A stretch of DNA of 64,000 bases from the NCBI RefSeq assembly GCF_030123365.1, contig NZ_CP126107.1, forward strand, positions 1,907,501-1,971,500. The letters are read 5' to 3'. This document shows positions 1 through 9,151 of the stretch, in pieces. The first letter of the stretch is position 1, and each line of letters opens with the position of its first letter. A program made the position numbers and the translations under genes. Below the pieces are notes generated by a model, which was not told the DNA's origin, did not search any database, and saw only the letters and a list, made by a program, of their open reading frames with translations. Origin of the DNA: Neobacillus sp. SuZ13 (GTDB taxonomy: Bacteria; Bacillota; Bacilli; Bacillales; Cytobacillaceae).

Positions 1-2
1 AT

Positions 3-230
3 TCAGTCATCGGATCGCTTAAGGATACGTCACTTGCTTTCACCATCGGTGTAATGGATATGGTGGGAAGAGGGGATACCCTCATAGCCTCAACAGCCCA
101 TGCCCTGGAAGTGTATATATCGCTTTCTATTATCTATTATGCTGTTGTGCTATTGTTTGAAAAAATATTTAGTAAATTAGAAAAATATTTCAATCGTTAT
201 CAGAAATCTAATGTATCTACTACTGCCTAA
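3..230 (+). CDS. Amino-acid ABC transporter permease, C-terminal part (TcyL-like)
   Basis: This open frame runs in from the left edge and stops at 228-230, leaving about 75 residues. The translation begins SVIGSLKDTSLAFTIGV, the cytoplasmic loop and last helices typical of His/Glu/Gln/cystine-type permeases, including the GSLKDTSL segment that contacts the ATPase. A second permease and an ATPase follow within a few bases, so this is the first membrane subunit of a TcyL-TcyM-TcyN type importer for cystine or S-substituted cysteines. The family is clear; the substrate is inferred from the sulfur-linked neighbours. The N-terminus lies outside the window. Confidence 0.85.
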   Translation, partial: SVIGSLKDTSLAFTIGVMDMVGRGDTLIASTAHALEVYISLSIIYYAVVLLFEKIFSKLEKYFNRYQKSNVSTTA

Positions 231-251
231 ACTTAAAAAGGAGGAGTGACC

Positions 252-962
252 ATGACGATTGATATTCCCTTTATTTGGATCGCTTTTAAAGAAATTGTAA
301 AGTCCCTGCCTATAACTCTCATTTTAACGGTTGTGCCCTTATTGATTGGATTTTTAATCGGCATTGCGGTAGCACTCGTTCGAGTCTATCAAGTGAAATT
401 TCTATATCGGGCAGCAAATGGCTATGTATCTTTTTTTCGAGGGACTCCTATCATCATGCATGTTATGCTTATTTATTTTGGATTTCCCTTATTAATCAAT
501 CAAATTTCGGAGAGGTTTGATCTTGGTATCCAAGCAAATTCAATCCCGATTATCCTATTCGTTCTAACCGCATTATCCTTGGCCGCCGGAGCTTATTTAT
601 CAGAAATTATCCGTTCTGGTATCCTCAGTGTTTCTAATGGGCAATTGGAAGCGGCCTATTCCGTTGGGATGACAAGCTTTCAAGCAATGATACGAATTAT
701 TTTACCTCAGGCGTTAGCGCAATCCATTCCTAATTTTACAAATATTTTTGTTGGTTTTTTGCACACATCCTCCATTGCTTTTCTTGTTTCGGAGAAAGAG
801 GTGACAGGTGCTGCTAATATTGTCGCATCGACAAACTTGAAATTTCTTGAAGCCTTTATTGCAGCCGGTATGATTTATTGGGGTCTCACCATCATTGTTG
901 AGGGAATTTCCTTTTTACTGGAAAAAAGGGTGACAGCTTATAATCGAGGAGGCGTGTCATGA
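252..962 (+). CDS. tcyM: Amino-acid ABC transporter permease (TcyM-like)
   Basis: This 236-residue membrane protein has about five hydrophobic segments and the EAA-loop region ([20 protein letters not shown], then LPQAL) of polar amino-acid permeases. I chose the ATG at 252 because GGAGG lies at 240-244, seven bases upstream; a GTG at 246 is in frame but too close to the SD. It follows the preceding permease gene by 21 bases and overlaps the ATPase gene by 4 bases (ATGA), so the three are translationally coupled. Membrane subunit of a probable cystine/S-aminoacid importer; TcyM of B. subtilis is the closest relative by size and context. Confidence 0.82.
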   Translation: MTIDIPFIWIAFKEIVKSLPITLILTVVPLLIGFLIGIAVALVRVYQVKFLYRAANGYVSFFRGTPIIMHVMLIYFGFPLLINQISERFDLGIQANSIPIILFVLTALSLAAGAYLSEIIRSGILSVSNGQLEAAYSVGMTSFQAMIRIILPQALAQSIPNFTNIFVGFLHTSSIAFLVSEKEVTGAANIVASTNLKFLEAFIAAGMIYWGLTIIVEGISFLLEKRVTAYNRGGVS

Positions 963-1729
963 TTTCTTTAAAAGGTATAAAGAAAACATTTAACAAACAA
1001 CCTGTTTTAAAAGGAATTAACTTGAAAATAAATAGAGGCGAAGTTGTTACAATTCTTGGTCCAAGTGGTTCAGGGAAAACAACGCTGCTGAGATGTCTGA
1101 ATTTTTTGGAAACACCTGATACTGGTATTGTTCAAGTTGGAAATATACAGGTTCATTCAGAAAAAGCGACGAAAAAAGAAATATTATCGATTAGAAAACA
1201 GTCGGCCATGGTTTTTCAGCATTATAACTTATTTGCTCATAAAACTGTTGTGGAAAATGTGATGGAAGGATTAATTACCGCCAAAAAAATGAAGAAAAAG
1301 GAGGCTAGAAACCAAAGTGAACAAGTGCTTGCAAAAGTGGGACTAAGTGAAAAACTCCATCACTATCCATCACAGCTATCTGGTGGACAGCAGCAGAGGG
1401 TAGGTATAGCAAGAGCGTTAGCATTAAATCCTGAAGTTATCCTTTTTGATGAGCCTACATCGGCTCTTGATCCAGAGCTAGTAGGTGATGTACTTTCCGT
1501 AATTAAAGCCATTGCACAAGAAGGGATTACGATGGTGGTTGTCACACATGAAATGACTTTTGCAAGAGAGGTATCGGATCGTGTGTTGTTCATGGATGAA
1601 GGTGTCATCGTGGAAGAAGGTACCCCATTGGAAATTTTCAATGCCCCAAGGGAGGAACGAACTCGGCGGTTTTTACAGCGGATATCGAGTGAAACATTCT
1701 TTACACAGCCCAAAAAACAAGTGAATTAA
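959..1729 (+). CDS. tcyN: Amino-acid ABC transporter ATP-binding protein (TcyN-like)
   Basis: This 256-residue cytoplasmic ATPase has Walker [13 protein letters not shown] near residue 34, Q-loop [12 protein letters not shown], signature [15 protein letters not shown] near residue 140, Walker [15 protein letters not shown] and switch His in VVVTHEM. It is a complete GlnQ/TcyN-class domain of normal length. The start ATG overlaps the stop of the permease gene. It powers the importer formed by the two preceding permeases. No periplasmic-type binding protein for this transporter is inside the window; it probably lies upstream, outside the left edge. Confidence 0.88.
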   Translation: MISLKGIKKTFNKQPVLKGINLKINRGEVVTILGPSGSGKTTLLRCLNFLETPDTGIVQVGNIQVHSEKATKKEILSIRKQSAMVFQHYNLFAHKTVVENVMEGLITAKKMKKKEARNQSEQVLAKVGLSEKLHHYPSQLSGGQQQRVGIARALALNPEVILFDEPTSALDPELVGDVLSVIKAIAQEGITMVVVTHEMTFAREVSDRVLFMDEGVIVEEGTPLEIFNAPREERTRRFLQRISSETFFTQPKKQVN

Positions 1730-1763
1730 AAAGTAAATCGTATAGAAGAGGGTGGAGTTTTTG

Positions 1764-2294
1764 GTGACAAATCAAATTATCGTTGATGAAATTGCGGAAG
1801 AAGAAATAGAGGCGGTTCGCCGGTTATTGGTTGAAAGCTATCAGCAGTATGAGCATGCGTATACAAATCCTCAGCTTTGGGATAGTTATTTAACCAATAT
1901 CAAGGCATCGGTTGATAATCCAGATGTAAAAAAAATATTGGTCGCGAAAAGTGAAGACCATATTCTTGGGACATTACAGTTATTCGATTCATCTGAGACA
2001 GCATATCAAAAGCCTGATTTAGAAATTTTTTCACCGATTATCCGCCTTTTGGCCGTCCATCCCCAGGCAAGAGGCCGCGGGGTAGCGCAAGCCTTAATAA
2101 AAGCAAGCGTTCAGTTTGCCAAGTCGCAAGGGGCAGATCAATTGTATTTGCACTCTAGTGATAAAATGCAACAAGCGATTCGTTTATATGAATGGCTTGG
2201 TTTTAAGCGAGATGAAACTAAAGAGTTTCGGAATAATGATATTTTAGTAAAGTGCTTTCGTCTAGATTTAAAGAAAGGAGAAAACTATGAATGA
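1764..2294 (+). CDS. GNAT-family N-acetyltransferase (SnaA/YtmI-type context)
   Basis: This GNAT protein is about 176 residues. The acetyl-CoA binding motif is visible as IRLLAVHPQARGRGVAQALIKASV (Q/R-x-x-G-x-G/A) followed by the C-terminal LYEWLGFKRDET segment. I prefer the GTG at 1764, seven bases after the SD GGAG (1753-1756); a TTG at 1752 would lie inside the SD. It overlaps the following M20 gene by 8 bases. In the B. subtilis ytm and yxe operons a GNAT enzyme N-acetylates S-modified cysteines before C-S cleavage and the deacylase later removes the acetyl group. That role is inferred here from context. Confidence 0.8.
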   Translation: MTNQIIVDEIAEEEIEAVRRLLVESYQQYEHAYTNPQLWDSYLTNIKASVDNPDVKKILVAKSEDHILGTLQLFDSSETAYQKPDLEIFSPIIRLLAVHPQARGRGVAQALIKASVQFAKSQGADQLYLHSSDKMQQAIRLYEWLGFKRDETKEFRNNDILVKCFRLDLKKGENYE

Positions 2295-3417
2295 AACGGA
2301 TTTAGAGGCCCATCTGATTTCCATTTATCGTCATTTACATCAATATCCAGAATTATCTAAACAAGAATTTGAAACTACTAGATTCATTGAAAAATGGATG
2401 AGGGAATTGGACATTCCGATTCGGAAAACGAAATTGAAAACGGGGGTCTTTGCTGATATAAAAGGAGGAAATCCTGGTCCTATAGTCGCTGTACGTGCGG
2501 ATATTGACGCACTCCCAATTGAGGAAAAAACAGGACTTCCCTATGCTTCAAAGATAAAAGGGGTCATGCATGCATGCGGACATGACTTTCATACAGCCGC
2601 TCTAATTGGTGCCGCCTGCCACTTAAAAAGAAACCAGTCTCAACTAAATGGAACAGTGCGTCTTCTGTTTCAACCGGCTGAGGAATTAGGAGGAGGAGCT
2701 AAACAGGTAATAGCAGATGGGCAATTAGAGGGAGTAGAGGCAATAATTGGGCTCCATAATAAACCGGAGCTGCCTGTCGGGACTATTGGATTAAAAGAAG
2801 GACCCTTAATGGCGGCAGTGGATCGTTTTCATATCGTTCTTCAAGGAAAAGGGAGTCATGCGGCGATCCCGCAAAACGGAAAGGATCCGATTGTAACGGC
2901 TGGGCATCTGATTACTGCACTCCAGACCATTGTCAGCCGGAATGTGTCTCCGCTTCAAAGTGCTGTAGTGAGTGTCACGAAAATTATTGGCGGGAGTACG
3001 TGGAACGTTATTCCAGGTGATGTGACACTGGAAGGTACCATTCGATCCTTTGACCCTGCTATTCGTGAGGAAGTTAAAACCAAGCTCTATACCATTGTCG
3101 AAGCAATTGCGACCGCTTTTTCACAGAAAGTTGAAATTGGCTGGTTTCCTGGGCCGCCGCCACTGGTTAACCATAAGGCTGTGACTGAGATCGTCAGGAA
3201 AGCTGCTACGCAAGAGGTGTTGGATGTTATTGATCCTGAACTTTCAATGGCTGGTGAAGATTTCTCTTACTATCTTTACAATGTCCCAGGGACATTTGCA
3301 TTTTTTGGAACAAACGGGAAAGAGGAGTGGCACCACCCTGAATTTACTCTTGATGAGTCAGCCCTTATACAAGCGGCTAATTTTTTATATAAAAGTTCTA
3401 GAGCATTATTAAATTGA
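2287..3417 (+). CDS. M20-family metallo-amidohydrolase (N-acyl-amino-acid deacylase, HipO/SndA-like)
   Basis: This 376-residue M20D peptidase-like amidohydrolase contains the metal-binding motifs MHACGHDFHTAALIGAA (Cys and His ligands), QPAEELGGGAK (Glu general base and ligand), IIGLHNKPELPVGTIG and the C-terminal AGEDFSYY and HHPEF ligands. A lid domain lies around residues 180-290. The family hydrolyses N-acyl amino acids, hippurate or indole-acetyl amino acids. The overlap with the acetyltransferase and the neighbouring sulfur genes suggest it deacetylates an N-acetylated S-compound after oxidative cleavage (SndA/SndB-like). The family call is strong; the exact substrate is inferred. Confidence 0.85.
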   Translation: MNETDLEAHLISIYRHLHQYPELSKQEFETTRFIEKWMRELDIPIRKTKLKTGVFADIKGGNPGPIVAVRADIDALPIEEKTGLPYASKIKGVMHACGHDFHTAALIGAACHLKRNQSQLNGTVRLLFQPAEELGGGAKQVIADGQLEGVEAIIGLHNKPELPVGTIGLKEGPLMAAVDRFHIVLQGKGSHAAIPQNGKDPIVTAGHLITALQTIVSRNVSPLQSAVVSVTKIIGGSTWNVIPGDVTLEGTIRSFDPAIREEVKTKLYTIVEAIATAFSQKVEIGWFPGPPPLVNHKAVTEIVRKAATQEVLDVIDPELSMAGEDFSYYLYNVPGTFAFFGTNGKEEWHHPEFTLDESALIQAANFLYKSSRALLN

Positions 3418-3531
3418 TATGTTTTATGATCAAAACGAAAAATGTTTGATCTATAAACTAGATCTATTGTTTGGATAGGGAAAATTTTAATTTTTGATAA
3501 TAAAGGCCACTATAGAAAGGGAGTACGAATG

Positions 3532-4059
3532 ATGAGTAGAGTATCAATTATTTCTGGTAGTCCCTCAGAGCAAACGAGATTAAATGAAGTATTACATTGT
3601 GTTGTAAATCAATTTCAAGCGAGTAAGATTACTCCTGAAATTATTAATGTCCGTGATCTTCCTGCAGAAGATTTAATTCAAGCGAGATTTGAAAGTGAAG
3701 AAATTGTAAAGGAAAATAAGAAAGTTGAGAATTCAAATATTATCGTGATTTTGACTCCCGTTTATAAAGCCTCCTTTTCCGGGGTCTTAAAAACTTACTT
3801 GGATCTCCTGCCGCAAAATAGTCTCGAGGGTAAAACTATTATACCAATTGCTGTCGGTGGGACTTTTGGACACTTATTAATGATTGATTATGCCCTTAAA
3901 CCTGTTCTTGCAGCTTTGGGAGCAACCCACATTTTAAAAGGAGTATATATTTTGGATAGTCAAATAAAAAAATTAGGAAATAATCGTTATGAATTAGAGC
4001 CAGACGCAAAAAATCGACTAAATCAGTTTATTACTGGTGACATTTTGGTCACGAACTAA
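3532..4059 (+). CDS. ssuE: NADPH-dependent FMN reductase (SsuE-like)
   Basis: This flavodoxin-fold protein of about 175 residues begins MSRVSIISGSPSEQTRLNEV, the phosphate-binding loop of NADPH:FMN reductases, with the LTPVYKASFSGVLKTYLDLLP segment and the PIAVGGTFGHLLMIDYALKPVL region typical of SsuE/MsuE. It would supply reduced FMN to the two-component monooxygenase at 7713-9047. Two adjacent ATGs (3529 and 3532) are possible, with SD AAAGGGAG just upstream. A roughly 110-base gap separates it from the M20 gene, so it may have its own promoter. Confidence in family is high. Confidence 0.85.
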   Translation: MSRVSIISGSPSEQTRLNEVLHCVVNQFQASKITPEIINVRDLPAEDLIQARFESEEIVKENKKVENSNIIVILTPVYKASFSGVLKTYLDLLPQNSLEGKTIIPIAVGGTFGHLLMIDYALKPVLAALGATHILKGVYILDSQIKKLGNNRYELEPDAKNRLNQFITGDILVTN

Positions 4060-4102
4060 AAATAACTAAGATAATTAGGATGAAAAGTCCACCGGTCATC
4101 TG

Positions 4103-4155
4103 GAGACAAAAACAATTGTTGCTGTAAACAACAAAATGTTTTTGTCTCTATTATT
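4103..4155 (+). terminator. Stem-loop, possible attenuator or terminator before metQ
   Basis: GAGACAAAAAC and GTTTTTGTCTC form a long stem with a second small TTGTT/AACAA stem inside it, followed by a T/A-rich stretch. It lies between the FMN reductase gene and the first metQ. The tail is not a clean U-run, so it could be a partial terminator or mRNA-stability element. I see no S-box (SAM riboswitch) consensus in this gap. Confidence 0.45.
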
Positions 4156-4208
4156 TTATTACCATCAATTAAATTTTTATAGATATAAAAAAGAAGGGAA
4201 AAAAGCAA

Positions 4209-5048
4209 ATGAAAAAGATCCTATTACCATTTCTACCAATACTAATATTAATTGGCGTTGTTTTGTCAGGCTGCGGTGTTAACAAAGAAACTTCAACGAC
4301 AGCGAAAGGCAGTTCACAGAAGGAGGCAGTCCTTAAAGTAGGCGCTTCTTCTACTCCGCATGCAGAAATTTTAAAGTTCATCGAGCCAGAACTAAAAAAG
4401 CAGGGAATTAAGTTAGATATCGTAGTGATTAACGATGGAATTCAAACCAATCAGCAAACAGCAAATGGAGAATTAGATGCCAATTACTTTCAGCACATCC
4501 CTTACTTAAACCAGGTGAATAAGGACAGCGGTCTTGATTTAGTCAGTGTAAAAGGAATACATATTGAGCCATTCGGTGTTTATTCCAAAAAAATAAAATC
4601 GATTGATAATTTGTCAGATGGTGCAAAAATTGCCATTCCAAAAGATCCGGTGAATTTTTCCCGCGCACTGCAGCTATTTGCTGCAAATGGGTTAATTGAA
4701 CTCAAGCAAAAAGAGAAAGACAACTTTGATTATACACTTGAAGATATCACTAAGAATGACAAGCATCTTAAATTTATTGGTGTGGATGGACCGGTACTCG
4801 TGCGCTCACTTGACGATATTGAAGCGGCTGCCATCAATACGAATTACGCCCTTGAGGGAGGATTTAAACCCAAAAAGGATGCCCTAATTATCGAAAGTGA
4901 TCAATCACCATATGTCAATATTCTAGTTGCTGATAAATCTAGGAAAAATGATAAAAACATTCAAAAATTAGCGAAAGCATTGACAACCGAAGAAGTGAGA
5001 AAGTTCATTGAAGATAAATATCAGGGTGCAGTAGTACCAGCATTCTAA
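4209..5048 (+). CDS. metQ: MetQ/NlpA-family substrate-binding lipoprotein (first copy)
   Basis: This 279-residue secreted lipoprotein has signal sequence MKKILLPFLPILILIGVVLSGC with lipobox VLSGC, then the NlpA-family fold: VLKVGASSTPHAEILKFIEP, DGIQTNQQTANGELDANYFQH, GVYSKKIKSI and the C-terminal FIEDKYQGAVVPAF, all typical of methionine-binding proteins. It is the extracytoplasmic receptor for the MetN-MetI importer 40 bases downstream. A second, quite different receptor gene follows metI, so the importer may accept two ligands. SD AAGAAGGGAAAA precedes the ATG. Family certain; ligand (methionine or an S-derivative) inferred. Confidence 0.88.
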   Translation: MKKILLPFLPILILIGVVLSGCGVNKETSTTAKGSSQKEAVLKVGASSTPHAEILKFIEPELKKQGIKLDIVVINDGIQTNQQTANGELDANYFQHIPYLNQVNKDSGLDLVSVKGIHIEPFGVYSKKIKSIDNLSDGAKIAIPKDPVNFSRALQLFAANGLIELKQKEKDNFDYTLEDITKNDKHLKFIGVDGPVLVRSLDDIEAAAINTNYALEGGFKPKKDALIIESDQSPYVNILVADKSRKNDKNIQKLAKALTTEEVRKFIEDKYQGAVVPAF

Positions 5049-5089
5049 TTTTTCTCCAGCCAAAAAGTTTATAAGAAAGGAGCAGCAGC

Positions 5090-6172
5090 ATGATTCAATT
5101 TAATAATGTTTCCAAGGTATTTGAAAGCAAAGGGAAAAAGGTAACAGCATTAAAGAATATCCAATTAACGGTGGAAAAGGGAGATATCTTTGGCGTAATA
5201 GGGTTTAGCGGCGCGGGTAAAAGTACATTGATCCGTACGATAAATTTGCTGGAGTACCCTACAGCTGGCGAAATACTTGTGAACGGCATAAATTTGAAGG
5301 AGCTTTCTGAAAAGAAGCTCCGTGAGGCTAAAAAGAATATTGGGATGATCTTTCAACATTTTAATTTACTCGAGTCAAAAACGGTGTTTGAAAACGTGGC
5401 TATGCCACTTTTACTGAGCAACAAAAAGAAAAAGGATATCAAACCTCGAGTTGAAGAACTGCTTCAATTTGTCGGGTTAGAAGACAAGATGGAAAGTTAT
5501 CCTAATCAGCTTTCAGGAGGACAAAAACAGCGTGTCGGGATTGCGCGTGCCCTTGCCACTAATCCATCAGTCCTCTTGTGTGATGAAGCTACTTCGGCAC
5601 TGGATCCACAGACCACCGAGTCCATCCTTAGGCTCCTTAAAAGAATTAATGAGGAATACCGGATTACAATGGTCCTTATTACACATGAAATGGAGGTCAT
5701 CAAGCAAGTTTGCAATCGGGTTGGGGTGATGGAGGATGGAAAAATAATTGAATCAGGCAGTGTCTTTGATATATTTTCCCAGCCTCGCACAGTAACAGCA
5801 AAGAATTTTGTCAGGTCGGTTGTCCGCGATGAAATTCCTTCTAGTGTTTGGGAACTACTAGAGACCGATGATCAATACCATAAGATATTTAAAATAAAGT
5901 TTTTTGGAATCCATTCCGGGCAACCAGTCATTTCGCAGGTGGCCAAACGATTCGATGTACAAGCAAATATCTTGTTTGGAAGTATTAATGAGCTTCAAGG
6001 CGTACCATTCGGGCATTTAATTGTAGATTTTAGCGGTCCTGAAACAGAAATTGAAAAGGCTCGGGACTATATTGCAAGGCAGAATATAAAAGTAAGAGAG
6101 GTGACTGGAAATGTTGGAGGTAAGTCCGCAACTAATTCTCACGTCCATGTGGGAAACCTTATACATGGTTAG
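5090..6172 (+). CDS. metN: Methionine ABC transporter ATP-binding protein MetN
   Basis: This 360-residue ATPase has Walker A GFSGAGKSTLIR, signature [16 protein letters not shown], Walker B VLLCDEATSALDPQTT and the switch His in LITHEME. After about residue 260 comes the C-terminal NIL (ACT-like) regulatory domain (YHKIFKIKFFG, then QPVISQVAKRFD), which binds methionine in MetN and inhibits transport. The reading frame runs 62 bases into metI and ends in about 20 residues that look non-family, longer than the usual 340-345 residues, suggesting loss of the ancestral stop. SD AAAGGAGCAGCAGC. Role: energises methionine or S-derivative uptake. Confidence 0.9.
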   Translation: MIQFNNVSKVFESKGKKVTALKNIQLTVEKGDIFGVIGFSGAGKSTLIRTINLLEYPTAGEILVNGINLKELSEKKLREAKKNIGMIFQHFNLLESKTVFENVAMPLLLSNKKKKDIKPRVEELLQFVGLEDKMESYPNQLSGGQKQRVGIARALATNPSVLLCDEATSALDPQTTESILRLLKRINEEYRITMVLITHEMEVIKQVCNRVGVMEDGKIIESGSVFDIFSQPRTVTAKNFVRSVVRDEIPSSVWELLETDDQYHKIFKIKFFGIHSGQPVISQVAKRFDVQANILFGSINELQGVPFGHLIVDFSGPETEIEKARDYIARQNIKVREVTGNVGGKSATNSHVHVGNLIHG

Positions 6173-6764
6173 CATTTCCTTGGTGTTTGGTACGCTGATC
6201 GGTATCCCACTAGGCGTCTTGCTTGTTGTAACTCGAAAAGGTCATATTCTTGAGAACCGCTTGATATTTTCCATTCTTAATCCAATCGTAAATATCTTCC
6301 GGTCCATTCCATTTATTATTTTGTTGGTAGCTATTATTCCTTTTACTAGATTTATAGTAGGAACATCAATTGGAACTACAGCTGCCATTGTTCCTCTTGT
6401 TCTTCATATTGGACCGTATATGTCGAGACTGGTTGAAAATTCCTTACTCGAAGTAGATGAGGGGATTATTGAAGCGGCTAAGGCTATGGGGGCTTCTCCA
6501 GTTCAAATTATTTTTCGCTTTTTATTCCCAGAGGCTTTTCCTTCACTTCTACTCAGTATTACAACGGTAACAATTGGTCTAATTGGTGCAACAGCGATGG
6601 CAGGGGCCATTGGAGGCGGAGGGCTTGGTGATTTAGCGATCACTTATGGCTATCAACGATTTAGTACGATTACGATCGTTGTGACAGTGGTCATACTCGT
6701 AATTCTTGTTCAGGGTATTCAATCGTTAGGAAATCTTCTTGAACGAAAATTGAGGAGGTTATGA
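6111..6764 (+). CDS. metI: Methionine ABC transporter permease MetI
   Basis: This 217-residue permease has about five transmembrane helices and the family start MLEVSPQLILTSMWETLYMV. The EAA loop is EAAKAMGASPVQIIFRFLFPEA, and the conserved MAGAIGGGGLGDLAITYGYQRF segment is diagnostic of MetI. It overlaps the end of metN by 62 bases in another frame, so translation is probably coupled. It forms the membrane channel with MetN and the flanking MetQ receptors. Family call is certain from sequence; substrate range is inferred. Confidence 0.9.
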   Translation: MLEVSPQLILTSMWETLYMVSISLVFGTLIGIPLGVLLVVTRKGHILENRLIFSILNPIVNIFRSIPFIILLVAIIPFTRFIVGTSIGTTAAIVPLVLHIGPYMSRLVENSLLEVDEGIIEAAKAMGASPVQIIFRFLFPEAFPSLLLSITTVTIGLIGATAMAGAIGGGGLGDLAITYGYQRFSTITIVVTVVILVILVQGIQSLGNLLERKLRRL

Positions 6765-6836
6765 GAGATGGATGTTTAACATCTTTGACATGAAATCAAA
6801 AATAGAGACTACCTAATAGAAAAGAGGATACAAGAA

Positions 6837-7691
6837 ATGAAGAAATGGATTTTTCCTTTGTTGCTTATTATTACCATTATTATCACAGGATGCTCAACCC
6901 AGACATCCGACCAGCCAACTAAGAGCAGTACAACAATCAAGGTGGGCATCAGGAGTTCAGAGCTTCGGACCTGGGAGTTTATAAAGAAAAAGGCTGCAAG
7001 AGATGGTTTAACCATCAAACTAGTCAATTTTTCTTCTGCTTATGATCCTGACCAAGCTTTAGCAGAAGGGGACATCGATGTAAATGCCTTCCAGCATGTG
7101 GCCTATTTAGATTCGTTTAACCAAAAAAATGGGACTACTATCGTGCCTATTGGAACAACAATCATCGCTCCGCTTGGTTTATATTCTGAAAAATATAAGT
7201 CAATCAACGAGATTCCGCAGGGTGCTCAAATCGCTGTTCCGAATGACCCGCCTAACTGGGGACGTGCTCTATTACTCCTACAGGAAGCAGGACTCATTAA
7301 AGTAACCGATGATTTTGACGGCAATGGCGGGCAGGATAAGATTAAGGAAAATCCTAAAAAGCTCAAGATTATTCCAGTTGAGGCAGCAAATACTCCGCGC
7401 GTGATGCAGGATACCGCTGGATCGATTATTAATAACGGTGTTGCAGTTGAAGCCGGTCTCGGCCTGAAGGATGCCCTTGTTCATGAAAGCAAAACCGCTA
7501 AGCCGTACATTAACATCATTGCTGCTAATAAGAAAGATAAAAATAGAACAGAATTAAAAAAACTGGTATCTATCTATCAATCTGAAGATACAGCAAATTT
7601 TATAAAGAAAACGTATAAAGGAAACTATATCCCTACCTTTATTAGTTTAAAAGAATTAAGTACGTACAAAGAAACTTTTCAAACAAAGTAG
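6837..7691 (+). CDS. MetQ/NlpA-family substrate-binding lipoprotein (second copy)
   Basis: This 284-residue lipoprotein has signal MKKWIFPLLLIITIIITGC with lipobox IITGC. The mature part has the NlpA fold (TTIKVGIRSSELRTWEFIKKKA, DPDQALAEGDIDVNAFQHVAYL, GLYSEKYKSINEIPQGAQIAVPNDPPNWGRALLLLQEAG). It differs clearly from the first receptor at 4209: the family opening VGASSTPHAEIL is replaced by VGIRSSELRTWEF in the ligand-binding region, so a different ligand is likely. It is 72 bases downstream of metI and 21 bases upstream of the monooxygenase, suggesting it captures the substrate that the monooxygenase breaks down. Confidence 0.85.
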   Translation: MKKWIFPLLLIITIIITGCSTQTSDQPTKSSTTIKVGIRSSELRTWEFIKKKAARDGLTIKLVNFSSAYDPDQALAEGDIDVNAFQHVAYLDSFNQKNGTTIVPIGTTIIAPLGLYSEKYKSINEIPQGAQIAVPNDPPNWGRALLLLQEAGLIKVTDDFDGNGGQDKIKENPKKLKIIPVEAANTPRVMQDTAGSIINNGVAVEAGLGLKDALVHESKTAKPYINIIAANKKDKNRTELKKLVSIYQSEDTANFIKKTYKGNYIPTFISLKELSTYKETFQTK

Positions 7692-7712
7692 TTGGAAAGA
7701 GGAGCGAGGTAA

Positions 7713-9047
7713 ATGACAACAAAAAGGCAGATTAAGCTTGCTACATATTTAATTGGCAGTGGAATGCACGTCGCCTCATGGAGGCATCCAAAAGCAAAGC
7801 CAAACGCTAGTATTGATCCCTCCGCTTATATCGAGTATGCACAAATTGCAGAAAAGGGAAAATTTGATATTGTCTTCATTGCTGATAGTTTGGCAGTCAA
7901 TAAAGAGTCACATCCCCAGATTTTAAACCGGTTTGACCCTGTTGTCATTATCACGGCAATGGCGGCGGCGACTAAACAAATTGGCATTGCTGGAACGTCT
8001 TCAACAACGTACAATGAGCCATACATATTAGCAAGGCAATTTTCCTCAGTGGACCATGTCAGCGGTGGGAGAGCTGGGTGGAATATGGTGACTACTGCAG
8101 ATGCAACAGGGGAAACAGCTTTGAATTTTAACCTGGAAAAGCATTGGGAGCATGACCAACGGTATGAGCGTGCCGAGGAATTTATTGATGTGGTCAAAGG
8201 GTTGTGGGACTCATGGGAAGATGATGCCTTTTTATACGATAAGATAACTGGTCAGTTTTTTGATCCTGAGAAGATGCATGAACTTCATTATCAGGGAAGA
8301 TATTTTTCAGTCAAAGGCCCTTTAAACATAGCTCGGTCTAAGCAAGGGCAGCCTGTCATTATTCAGGCAGGATCGTCTGAGCCTGGCCAACGTTTGGCGG
8401 CACGAACAGCAGAGGTTGTATTCGCCCACCGAGACGATATTGAGGAAGCAAAACGATTTTACAAAGAGTTAAAATCGAGGCTCCCCGAATATGGACGGAG
8501 TGAAGATGAACTATTAATCCTTCATGGTATTTCACCGATTGTGGGGGAAACAGAAGAAATAGCAATAGAAAAATATCATGAATTGCAAAAAGGGATCGAT
8601 CCATATGAAGCGTTGAAGTTTGTTTCCGGATATATGGGGAATGTGGATTTTTCAAATTACTCTTTAACTACCCCGGCAAAAAAAGTAGAGTTTCCACCAG
8701 TAAATAGCATTCAAAGCCAGTTTTTTGAAATGAAAAAAATCATTAATGAAGAGAATTTAACAGTTGGTGAACTTTACACAAGATTTTTCGGGGCAGCTAA
8801 AAAAGACGGCTTTATCGGAACTCCTGAACAAGTGGCGGATGAAATGGAAAAATGGTTTACTGAAAGAGCTGCAGATGGATTTATGATCCAATTTCCTCTG
8901 CTACCTTATGACCTTGAAGATTTTGTCAACTTGGTTGTTCCTATCCTGCAGGATAGAGGGTTGTACCGATTTGAATATGAAGGGGACACACTAAGGGAAA
9001 ATCTTGGCCTCAAAATACCGCAAAATAGATTTACCTTGAAAAATTGA
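7713..9047 (+). CDS. LLM-class flavin-dependent monooxygenase (NtaA/SnaA/DszA/YtnJ-YxeK family)
   Basis: This 444-residue bacterial luciferase-like TIM-barrel enzyme has the family landmarks IGSGMHVASWRHPKA, FIADSLAVNKES, DHVSGGRAGWNMVTTADATGE, NFNLEKHWEHDQRY, the FDPEKMHELHYQGRYFSVKGPLNIARS segment, VIIQAGSSEPGQRLAARTAEVVF and GFMIQFPLLPYDLEDFV. These fit the NtaA/SnaA/DszA/YxeK subgroup, which uses FMNH2 from a separate reductase (the SsuE-like gene here) to cleave C-S or C-N bonds. In B. subtilis, YtnJ and YxeK act on S-modified N-acetylcysteines such as N-acetyl-S-(2-succino)cysteine. The same general role is inferred; the exact substrate is unknown. Confidence 0.85.
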   Translation: MTTKRQIKLATYLIGSGMHVASWRHPKAKPNASIDPSAYIEYAQIAEKGKFDIVFIADSLAVNKESHPQILNRFDPVVIITAMAAATKQIGIAGTSSTTYNEPYILARQFSSVDHVSGGRAGWNMVTTADATGETALNFNLEKHWEHDQRYERAEEFIDVVKGLWDSWEDDAFLYDKITGQFFDPEKMHELHYQGRYFSVKGPLNIARSKQGQPVIIQAGSSEPGQRLAARTAEVVFAHRDDIEEAKRFYKELKSRLPEYGRSEDELLILHGISPIVGETEEIAIEKYHELQKGIDPYEALKFVSGYMGNVDFSNYSLTTPAKKVEFPPVNSIQSQFFEMKKIINEENLTVGELYTRFFGAAKKDGFIGTPEQVADEMEKWFTERAADGFMIQFPLLPYDLEDFVNLVVPILQDRGLYRFEYEGDTLRENLGLKIPQNRFTLKN

Positions 9048-9151
9048 AATTCAAGGTTAGCAAGTTTTGAAGACAAAAAATAAAGTTTAATATTTCAAAA
9101 AAGCTGTCCTAATTTTTTTGTATTGCCCCAAATAATGATGGTATTTGGAAA

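Noticed and set aside
4060..4208. SAM riboswitch (S-box) upstream of metQ
   Set aside because: Only a simple nested hairpin is visible; conserved S-box motifs and a four-way junction are absent.
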